From: Fratercula arctica
Taxonomy: Eukaryota; Chordata; Aves; Charadriiformes; Alcidae
Direction: 5' to 3'
Assembly (NCBI GenBank): GCA_947846985.1
Contig: CANTUZ010000006.1
Span: 44,065,707-44,129,706, forward strand
DNA: 64,000 bases
Below the pieces are notes generated by a model that worked only from the letters and a program-made list of their open reading frames with translations, made no database searches and was not told the DNA's origin. A program made the position numbers and the translations under genes. Below, one piece after another: positions 50,347 through 64,000 of the stretch (position 1 is the stretch's first letter; every line of letters starts with the position of its first letter).

Positions 50347-50760
50347 GATACATTGGGAAGAGGGGAATACAAGGACCTCCAGGAGGACATGGACAGTGAG
50401 GACCAAAGGGAGAAGAGTAATGAGGTGCTCTGTGGTGAAGCAGGACTTCCTTCTTGGAGGGGACAAACAGGTCCTGGAAGACCTCCAGGAATTGCAGTCT
50501 ACAAGGGGCAACTGGGTCCCAGAGGTGACACAGGACCGAGAGGTAATTCAGGAGAAAAGTGGTCCAAGGGGACAGAGGGAAAATGGGTGGGAAGGGCTGT
50601 AAGGGACACATGGGGTCACCCGGTGTCTAAGGATTGTTGGGGCCCAAAGGAGACCCTGAAGTCCTGGAAAAAGCGGTCAGCCTGGAAAACATGGGCTGGC
50701 TGAATTTCCAGGTTGAAAAAGACAGAAAGGACAGAAGGAAAATGGGGGAGAAAATGAAAT
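50347..50760 (+). pseudogene. Decayed collagen-like (Gly-X-Y) gene fragment
   Basis: Directly after an AACCAG acceptor-like site the sequence reads Gly-X-Y triplets: GYIGKRGIQGPPGGHGQ, then a stop (TGA at 50397-50399) and GPKGE. A second frame gives GEAGLP and YKGQLGPRGDTGPRG with NSGEK. The third frame gives SPGKSGQPGKHGLAEFPG and then KGQKENGGENE. All three forward frames are used and several stops occur, so it is not translatable. The acceptor would split a Gly codon after its first base, the same G/GX phase as the collagen exons of OTOL1 6-9 kb downstream on the same strand. It is therefore probably a relic of an OTOL1-like or other collagen/C1q-family gene. I cannot see a matching C1q domain downstream. 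Alternatives are a relic of another short-chain collagen or an exapted non-coding transcript. Confidence 0.72.
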
Positions 50761-53700
50761 TGTAGCTTTTCAGTGCATCTTAAAAATAAAAAAAGCAGCC
50801 TTTGGCTTTTTTTTCACCCAGCAAGGGTGAATTCCTGCTCTCCATGTAGTGCTGCCTCTAAGGGATGTTTAGAAGGCTGCGGCATACTGAGTACGTAAGA
50901 GAGGAGAAAAAAGGTTGTATCTTGACTTGATTAATTTATCTGTTGTACCACCTTGTATGGAAATATTCCTCCCCCTAATTAACAACATGGCAGAAAATTT
51001 TCATTTCTGTCTGTTTTCTGTTTAGCTCAATCGTTCTGTGATAATGAATAAAGGAAACCAGAACACATTTCAGTTTTTCAGGAAATAAAATGATTTGGGT
51101 GGGGAGAGGAGGGCCTCTTCCAGGAGGTCTGCTAAATTGTTGTGGGAAATCTTGTGAGAAGTGTTAATTGTTTTTTCGCACAGAAATATTAATTCCCTTT
51201 TAATGCTTTTTAGCCTGCTCGAATGTAATTTAATTCCATTTTTACCTACTTCCTATTCTATGTGAATATTCTTTTCTCCAGTTTGCCTTCTTGATACTTC
51301 AGCATTAAGATTTTAAATTACCTGTTATTACAAACCTGCCTTATTTTCTATGCTGCTTCGGTTTTCACTGTTTCCTCCTTAATTGTATTTCCAAAACAAA
51401 ATTTTTTTTTTTTTTTATCTGCAGGTCTAAATTTTCTATTTTCATTTGCAAACAATTGGAAGTGGAACCCTCCAGGAGGTGCTTTTTGAATCTCCTTTGC
51501 TGATCTCATTTAAGAAATACGCCATTAATTTAATGCAAAATATATTTACACAGCTTGCTGTGCCCCTCTGTGTTTCGGAATGGTAGCCAAGGAGAGGATC
51601 CCGCAAGGACAAGGTTGCTGTGGCCACGTCCAGGTTCAGGATTCCCCTGTGCCCCAGCAGGAGCCTCAGGCTGCAGAGGAGGAGAGAGGTGAGGGTCTCT
51701 GATGAAATCCTGCCTTTCCTCCCCATCTCTGATAATGATGGGGAACTGGCATGAGGGTTGCAAGGATTATTGGTTGCAAGGATGCTTCTTCCTCGGGGAA
51801 TTGCTTTATGCTGGTTAAAGCTTCCTCCGGGATGCACTGGCTTTCATGTGTTTGGTTTTGCCAAGGTCCAGGAGGAGCTTTTAGTGACCCAGCAGTTATG
51901 AGAAGATCGCAGCCCTTCCTACCCATGGCTGGTGGATGTATTGGTGGAAATCAGTAGCGTGGACACAGCTTTTTTTCTTTTTTTACTTAACTTTGCAAAT
52001 CTCATTCAAAAGCAGTTATCTGCAAATATGCAAGGCTAGGAGTGTGTTTGAAATGTACTTTGAAGGAATTTTAATGGCCCACATGCATCATTTATACCAG
52101 TAAAATGTAGATCCAGATCCCCCGAATAAACAGACTGATTAATCTAGTGCTAAATCTTAACTTACACGCTCAAGCCATGAGTTTTCCAAACTGCTTCAGG
52201 AACTCAATAAGCACTGTATAATTAAAAAACCTGCAGTTGTCCCATAATCTAATAATACTGTTGCAGGCTGCTACTATTCAAGCTATTCAGGAACCTAGGA
52301 TTAAAGCTGGCTTTAGGTTTAGTGTGCAGCAAATATGGCATTAAATTGAAGTCAGTGAAAGAGTAGCTTTGAGGAATACGGAGGCAACACTATAAAATGC
52401 AGTAATCTTGCTTAAAAATGGTTCATATTCCCCTGTGGAATAACTTCTGTTGCTGAAGAAAAGTCCTGAGTTAAGATCAAAATAAGGACTTTATTATAAT
52501 TGGTTTGATTGCCTTTTGTCTTCAATTTATGTGTCTATGGTCTTGTCAGAAATATAACTGCTGAAGATGCAAGTATTTTTAACTTCACTTTAAAACATTG
52601 AGTCCAATTACAGTTTTGAAAAGGGTTACTAATTTTTTAAAAAGAACTGTTTGTATTCAGGATCCAGCGCTGTTTCTAGCAGTGAGAATGAGGAGCAGTG
52701 AGTGCTGGCGCAGGTTCCATTGCAGGAGCTGTGACAAGCCCATGTCCTACACGGGGCTAGAGCGTCTCGCTGCAAAACTCTTAATTGATTTCTTTGGAAC
52801 AGCCTGAAAAGCTGGTGAATCAATCTAGCCTGGTATGCTTAGTAATAGACTTTCCTTAATCAACTTGTTATTGCTGAAAGCTGTAGACTATTCTGCAGGA
52901 GAAGGTGGTTGCAAATAAATCATGGAGGATTACAATTCTCTCCACTTACATTAAGGGAGAACTGATTGTTTTCTGTAGCCTGCCTGAAACAAGCAGCCTT
53001 TCTTGTCCGTCAGTTGAGCTTGGAGTGTACTGGTATGTAGTAAATTCAGACTGATTGAATGAGATGGTTTCCTTGCTCATATTTCACCAAGACAAGGCAA
53101 TGAAAGGCAGCCTCACATTCCTGTGTTTCGTACTGGACTTTGAACCGGGTTGGGAAATCTAAGAATAAACGCTGGCCCATTTTAAGGTCACTGGGGAAGG
53201 AAACGAGTGCTGTGGTTGCTGGGAAAGACTGAGGAAAATCAATTAGCCTGTGAAATCCAGAGGGGTTATCAGTTCCAATAAGAACAACTTTGCAGCAACC
53301 CTCCTGGGGTGGATTTGTCCCTTTTCCCAGCGGAGTTCTGTTCTGCTGCCCCGACGTGCTGCACAGCCTCCCGCAGGTACCCTGCTCTGCACCGCAGGTG
53401 GAGGGACAACGAGGCAGCATTTGCTTACTCCATCTCTGCATTTACCTGGGACAGCCCGGATTTGAGGCTGAATTCCCCTTTCGGTACATTTCCGTGCAGA
53501 CACATGCACACATGCACTCGTGATCCCATACAGCTATTTCTGTAATTTCTCTCTTACCCTTTCTAAACTCCCACCGCAAGGAGGGGGGTGCGATGCCAAA
53601 CTCTGCACATTGCATACCCACAGAGAAACCTGGACCCTGCTGAAGCAAACGGGCAAATTCATGCTGAGTCTGATGGTACCAACATATGATGCTGTGAGTT

Positions 53701-56354
53701 GAAAAAGGAGCATCCCTAAAGCCCCCAAAACTGATATTGCAGGAAGAGCCATAAAAGTCCCATGTGAAGAGCAGCGTCCCAGTCAGGGAAATCATTTGAA
53801 TTTCCTCAAATTTCAATGTCAGCTTGCTCCTTTCAGGGGACTTTGCCAATCCCCCCTTCTCCCCGCATCATGCAGGCTCTCATTGGCCACAGGAGCAGCC
53901 GATACACAAATAAAACTGATTCTCTCCGAAAATAAGATTGTCTTTTTCAAAGTGCCATTGAGGGGGGGTCGTCCTGGGAGCAGGACCGTTTATAAGGTAG
54001 GAGGTAGCATGCACTGGTCGTTTAGTCTTCAGGCGGGATATTTGCAATGAAGTTGTAGAATTTAAGACATAGTGGCAATATAATTTATCTCAAAAAGTTA
54101 CTGTCTGTAATGAATGTACAGCTGCAGGAGGACTAGTGTTTTTCCTCCCCTGTATAAGAATTTGAAACAATTAAATGACAGAAAGTGCAATCATCTCCCT
54201 GATATTTAAACCTGGGTGATGGGGGTTAAATACTTGTTGCGAACCGGAATACCTAAATTCTATAATTTTAGGGTCCAAACCAAAGAACAACTGTTTAATT
54301 ACAATGTTATTATGGGGACACATGCTAACAATTAGTGGATGTTTAGATCCAATTAAATAGATGTGCTGAACAAGATGTCACTGCGGCAAAGTTTAATTCT
54401 TCATATTTTGTGTCCACTGTGAATCACAATCTTTCCTAGTGAGGGGATTCAAACGAATGATTTTAGAATCAGTGAGCTAATGTAATGAAAAAGGTAAAAA
54501 TTTCAGTTTCATTAAAATGCATTTGTATATTTAGGAATACTTATTTTAGGAACAGTCTTGCCCATCATAATGAAAATCTGTTTAATGATACTTAGCTATG
54601 AGAAATTTATTTTCTAAACAGACTGGCAAGGTGTAATTTTTTTATTAATTATGTTTTTCCAGTATTTAGCGGCAATCCATCAATCTAGCTATGGAATTAA
54701 GAAGTGTCTGGATTTAGAGCTTGTTGCAGAAATTGTTTGTGACAGTAAAACACGGAAACAGTTTTGATTTGAAAACTAATTTACCATTTCCCCATAAAGT
54801 TACTAGGTCTCTAAAGCTGCAATTTCTTTCTTCTGCTGGCTTTCAGTGTGTGGAGGTTATGAGTTTGTTTAGTTATTTCCAGCAGTGGCAAAACACTCCT
54901 GCGTGAGTATATTCTTCAAAAGGAGAATTTGATGCTTTTTTTTCTTTTCCGAGACGGCAGATGACCCTCCTTCTCCGCGACTGCGGCTGCTTCCCTGCTG
55001 CTGGCTGTAAGGTCTGGCTCCTCGCTGCCTGCCTGCACTGAGACCTGCCCTCACCCACCAACCGCCCCGGAGTTAAACTCTTCATGGTAAGGTTGGCAGG
55101 GGCTGGTCAGGAGCAAATACGAGTCTATGACAAAAATCAGTGCCCGGTATCCTGTCCTGATGCGACACACACATGGAGAAGGGGTAATTTATCCCTTACT
55201 GGAGCTGATGGGGTGAAGAAGGAGTCGAACAGCAGCAATGAGCAACAGTGATCACTGGGGATTTTGTGTGGATAATCAATTTTCCGCTAAATTATTTGGT
55301 TTTATGTGCAAGTGGAAAAAATCATGACCCTGTCCTCTAAAACTGAATTCTTAAAGATGGAAAGATTATAGCCCCCAAACACGTGACTTTGGGTTGGACC
55401 TCCTTTTGCCCTCTGGATGGCAAGGATAGTCAGCGTTTATCGTGGTGACTTTTTCATGTAATTAAGTGCCTTAGCTTCTAAGGAAGGTTAGATTACAGAT
55501 TCAGCAAGAAAGGGAGTCTGTTCCATTTGTATTTACAGGTTGGTACACTGGTTTAAAAAGGAAACAAAGATGCTTTATATGACAAGTCATCTGAGAGGTG
55601 TCATTTGTCCTATAGGAAAAAATGTGTGCTTCTTACTTTCTTCTTTCTTCCTGGTTCAGCTAAATCAACACTTTAAAAATAAAAAGAATGGATGTGGAAG
55701 TTTACACTAAAAGAATATGCAAGTCCAGAAAATCAGTCAGTAACAAAAGAAAAAATCAACATAATTTATGAATACTTGCTGTTTCATTTTGTTTCCATTT
55801 ATTCTTTTAGAGTAAAGCTTTTTATAATGTGCAGTTGTGTTGGGTTCTGAAATTATTGAATTATTCCTAATCCTGTACTCAGAAGGGTGACATCATGTGT
55901 CTCAGTGATCATGTAACTCTCAGTCAGTCCCTTGAACTTCTCTGGGAACCTGTGGGAGCACTTCCAACCACAGCTAACAGGAGCAGCTGAACGGCAAGTG
56001 CTCTGCAGGGTGACGGTCAATAGGAGTGAGCAGGCAGGAGGTTTTGCTAATTTTGCTTTATTTTTCGCATGAAAAGTGAGGCTTTGTAATGTAGTCCTCC
56101 AGGCAGATGCCCAAATGTGCCTGACACTACTTCTGCAGGTCTTCTGGCTTGTGCCCAGGCTGAAGGGTCTCTGTGTGTGGGTTAGCTGTGGTGAGCATGG
56201 CCGGATGTTTCTCATGCTAAACCAGGTGATTATCTGGATTAAAAGAACAAAGTATAGTAAAAGGGATGCAGAGAAAAGTACAAGGAAAGAGATGGTGGAT
56301 GCAGAGTAAATGGGCTTGGCGGGAAACATGCAAATGCAAAGGGCGTTGTGCAAC
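50761..56354. other. Intergenic DNA upstream of OTOL1
   Basis: AT-rich, no supportable gene. It contains the minus-strand open frame pair at 53046-53849 that is interrupted by one stop (see findings). The last kilobase is the OTOL1 5' flank. OTOL1 enhancers active in inner-ear supporting cells could lie here but cannot be recognised without alignment. Confidence 0.6.
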
Positions 56355-56363
56355 TATTTATAA
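56355..56363 (+). promoter_or_regulatory. OTOL1: TATA-like box upstream of OTOL1
   Basis: TATTTATAA lies 31 bases upstream of the OTOL1 ATG. If used, it would place the start site near 56385 and leave a 5' UTR of only about 9 bases. The alternative is an upstream non-coding exon spliced to the acceptor-like TTTTCCTACAG ending at 56385. The two readings compete. Confidence 0.35.
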
Positions 56364-60502
<4,139 letters not shown>

Positions 60503-60797
60503 ATTTAGAGGGCAAAGATGTTACTGAGAAACATGCCTTTCCTTCTGCCTGTGAGGAGAAGTGAGCATCAGTTTAGCATATTGGTTTAGTTGCTAGGTTT
60601 TGTGATCTTTTAACTAAAATATGTATATTTGCAAAATACGGATTAGTTTTAACTAGCAGCCCCAAGAAGCGACATGTCCTTTGTGCAGGTGGGTGATGGC
60701 TAAGGGAAACCATTGTCCAAACGCCAGCAGGACCGGCATGGGGAGGGGATTTCATAGCACAGACTTCAGGTTTGTAATTAGCTTATTCAAATTACGT

Positions 60798-60803
60798 AAT
60801 AAA
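60798..60803 (+). terminator. OTOL1: Candidate OTOL1 polyadenylation signal
   Basis: AATAAA about 296 bases after the stop codon. Further AATAAA hexamers occur at 61383-61388 and near 61529, so the 3' UTR length is uncertain. Confidence 0.4.
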
Positions 60804-63800
60804 ACTCATCGTCTGACTGCAATTTTAATCAGGCCAGCTCCTGCAATCCTTGCGTGGTCAAAATTCCTCTGGAAATCAGTACTGATAGCCATTGGTTTTG
60901 GTAAAGATTGCAGTTTGATTTGTAGAGCTTAATCAGATGTGAACATAAGCAGTAGGTTTCTTGAAATCAAATGAAAAGATTTGAAGTTATTTTATCCTTG
61001 AATCAGTATTATCTAGTACTTTAGACTTGGTCATGAATGAATTATATGAAGGTTTGTCTAAAAGAGTATTACAACTATTTGATCAGTGTAAAAAAAGACC
61101 CCTAAATATTATCCTTAGGCAAAAATATATCTGAAACTTTCAAAAGTAAGTAAGAGATGCAGAATCCACTTTATTAGGCTACTCAGAAGCCCCCTGTTTC
61201 TGAGCCGCTACCAATTCGGCTGATGCTGCAGGGTCGGCCCTGGGCTGCGGGGAGGAGGAGGAGGAGGCAGTCGGGAGCAGGCTTTGGCACTCGCACGAAT
61301 CCTAAGGCCTTGTGACGGCCCAGTGGACATGTGAGCATGTTTCTAAAAAGCTCGTTTACCAAAATGGAACTGAATCTTGTGAAATAAAAGTATGACATTA
61401 AATAATCTCTGGATGTCAGATTGGGTATATTTCCTTACTAATGCACCTTCTCTCATTGCAGTAACTTTACACCACCTTTGGTATATTAACTATGGCACAC
61501 AAAATTGTTCCAATCACTCTTTTCTTAGAAATAAAACTTACGTCTCATAATTAGCCTTCAGTGCTGCTGGGATTTACTTGTCTTCTCAGGCAGTCACAAC
61601 TCTGGGATGTTTTCCCAGTGATTTGATAAACGCTGGGTCTGACTCCAATGCAGACGAGGCGAATTAGGCTACTGTTCCCATTGCTCTCAGTTTCCTTGCT
61701 TAAATTCCGTCGTGCTTTCCACGCCGTATTTAAATACCATCATAAATCATGTCCCTGTCCCTAACGTCTTCTTTTTACATGGCACCAAGATGAAGAGTTC
61801 CTGAGAGATTTTTTTACACAGTGAGAAAATTAACACCAGAGAACTGCTGTTAAATTTTAAGATAAAATCAAGGCAATTTTAAAAGGCCGATCCTATCTTT
61901 CCGGTAAATGTAAATGGTCCTTCAACTCATCAGCTTTACAGCCGTCTTTCAATATCAGCAATTCCAATGTGAGACATACTGGCTTTGTCAAAAAGTGCTT
62001 AATTTGGTGCTTAATCTGAGTTAGTTCCTATGTAGTTCAAGTCCAGAGTACTAAGTATATAAAAGATGCAGATTTTAGATCCTCTGGCAGCTGTTAACTA
62101 TTGAGGAAAACCAAGAAGTTATAATAATAATAATTTTGGATTCCTGCTGCCACAACACCCTCAATTCTTTTGTTGTGCCTTCATGCTGCTTCCCATACGG
62201 CTCCGGTAACAGATGGTGGTATGTGGACATCTGACTAGCAATCTTCTCCCACTGAAGTTTTTTACACTTTTTGTAAAAATAACCTCTACAAACACTCTTG
62301 AGAAAGCGATGCAAAAATTCAGGGTCTCTCAAGAATCTGCTCAGATCTAATCCTCTCCATAAATTAATTGCCTGGTCCTCTAGAGAAAAAAGAGCTGGCA
62401 ATACCATGCGAACTGGAAGAGCTCCTGCTTCCTTACAAAAATATCTGCATAAAATATATTTTAGAATTAGGAGACTTTGAGCTGCTTAAATCCTGCAAAG
62501 GTGCTCTGAGAGCAGGTTAATGGGAGCAGCTGGAGACAACTCAGGCTGTGCAAAGGTCTGGTCTCACAGAGCCTGGGGAAGGACATGGGATGCACATGGC
62601 GCAATCCCACCGATTTCTAAACCCCCATAATGGATACGGGGGGGCTGTAACAGCAGTCTGTGCTGGCTTCTGCGCTAAGGATATATTTTATCATTAACTT
62701 AACACCAGTGGAAGGGATTTCTGCCTGGAACCCTGACTGGGAGGGCAAGAAGCATGCATGCAAGTTACTGATATAACACACAGCTCCTTCATATTCTTAA
62801 GTTTCTTAGAGTCTACAGCCTTGCCAGTGATACCTTTAGTTTACTTTAAAGTATTGATGTTTATTTTGAAAGCATTTTTTTGCCATACGAAGCCTCCCTG
62901 CTCAAAGGCTTTTGGAGCTTTAAGCACAGCAGGTCTGCAGGGGGGCTGAGGTGAAGGACTGGGGCAGAGCTGCTGCCCAGCGGGGTAGGACGTGCTGTGG
63001 GTCACAGGTCTGGCCAGCTCTGCCTCCACCCGCTTTACCCTTTCCTCCCAGGTAGCCTCCCCAAGACTAGAAAACTGGCTAGAAAGCTTTAATCCAAGCT
63101 GTTTTCCATTTTAAAAGGTCTTTTTTTTTTTTTTTTTTTTTTTTTTCTCCTCACAACGGCACTTGCAATCTCACTGCTGTGGGGTACTTGCTGCTGCCAC
63201 AACTTTTAACTAAAGCAAACTGTTCCGTGGGAAGTTTTGAAGGATTAAAAACCCCCTCATTTATATATATATATGGCTTTCCTCAGTTTTCATGCCGTGT
63301 CAGAACAACAGTGAATGAATTGATTGAGGATGTGCTTTGTCTCATTATGTAGCACTGATTAAAAAAACGCCAAAATATTTGTTCCATTTCGTTTCTGCTT
63401 CTACTTAGCACAGATTTATTTTGTAAAACGAAGTGTGTCCTGTCTGTGCTGCAATGAAGCAGTTTGACACTGGTATAAGAGAAAGTAAATACTCGATGTA
63501 CTAATCGGAAGAGCAGCTGTTTTCAATAGCTAAGAAAAATTATTCCAAGTTGACATAAGGCCATAAAAAGCAGCTGCTTCTTTAATTAGGATAGTGAGGG
63601 CTGAATCCACAGAAGGATTTGGGTGCCTTGCTAGCAAAAAATGTACTGGAGCCCAGAGTTAGGCAACTAAGTCCTTTGAATAAAATCAGGGGGGAGCGAG
63701 GGATATCAGATGGATGGATCCCGAGGAGTCACGACTCCTTACTGCAAGGACGCTTCCTAACCTCAGAAAACAGAGTATGCTGGTGGGAAGAAAAATCCTT

Positions 63801-64000
63801 CTTTATACTTTAACAAAGCCCCTATCTAATACAGCTTTGCTTTATGCTGTTGCTTTCATCTCAAAGTAAATAAAGTACCTGGGAGTCGTGTCAGGGCAGC
63901 GCTGAACTGGCACAAATCATGCCGCGATCAGCTCTAACGAGGTTACAAAGCCATTCTGATTTCCAGAGGAAAACACCTCTCTCGGTATTTTTCATGCCTT
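60804..64000. other. OTOL1 3' flank
   Basis: AT-rich DNA with no recognised gene. It contains an unexplained minus-strand open frame of 110 codons (62075-62407), a 26-base T run at 63121-63146 and a short AT dinucleotide run near 63262. Confidence 0.6.
63121..63146. repeat. Poly(T) run of 26
   Basis: Uninterrupted T tract. It could be the tail of a minus-strand retrocopy, but the sequence to its right is not recognisable and I see no target-site duplication. Confidence 0.9.

Noticed and set aside
55853..56353. 166-codon minus-strand frame just upstream of OTOL1
   Set aside because: It overlaps the OTOL1 promoter region, has no family resemblance, and its hydrophobic stretch arises from AT-rich sequence.

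Overview
This window is vertebrate nuclear DNA, almost certainly from a bird. Two things point there. It carries several CR1-type LINE fragments ending in the ATTCTATG-like 3' tail typical of avian CR1. It also holds three recognisable genes in the order NMD3 - SPTSSB - OTOL1, which is the order known from vertebrate chromosomes (human 3q26). Genes are intron-rich and lie in AT-rich intergenic DNA with two CpG islands. I saw nothing prokaryotic (operons, CRISPR, insertion sequences).

Layout. (1) About 1-8.8 kb, minus strand: the 5' thirteen coding exons of NMD3, the 60S ribosomal-subunit nuclear export adaptor. They give 436 complete codons plus a split Arg-437 out of about 503; the C-terminal exon(s) lie beyond position 1. 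The promoter is a CpG island at about 8.1-8.8 kb with a YY1-type motif. CR1 fragments lie in intron 2 and just upstream. (2) About 9.3-26.2 kb: intergenic DNA with one older CR1 copy and no supportable gene. (3) About 26.2-37.2 kb, minus strand: SPTSSB, the small activating subunit B of serine palmitoyltransferase. Its single coding exon is at 27485-27727, with a 3' UTR running to a poly(A) signal near 26260. The probable promoter and non-coding first exon are in a second CpG island at about 36.6-37.2 kb. (4) About 37.3-56.3 kb: gene-poor DNA containing a decayed collagen-like (Gly-X-Y) sequence near 50.35-50.76 kb on the same strand as OTOL1. (5) 56.39-60.50 kb, plus strand: complete OTOL1 (otolin-1), four coding exons, 469 residues: signal peptide, N-terminal Cys-rich segment, 75-triplet collagen domain, C1q domain. 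(6) About 60.5-64 kb: OTOL1 3' flank with poly(A) signals and one unexplained minus-strand open frame.

The three genes are not a functional pathway: ribosome export, sphingolipid synthesis and the inner-ear otoconial matrix are unrelated jobs that share a conserved neighbourhood. The most interesting leads are the collagen-gene relic upstream of OTOL1, an in-frame strong-context upstream ATG that would give NMD3 a basic 41-residue N-terminal extension, and a few unexplained protein-like open frames. I did not find convincing evidence for a new multi-gene system.
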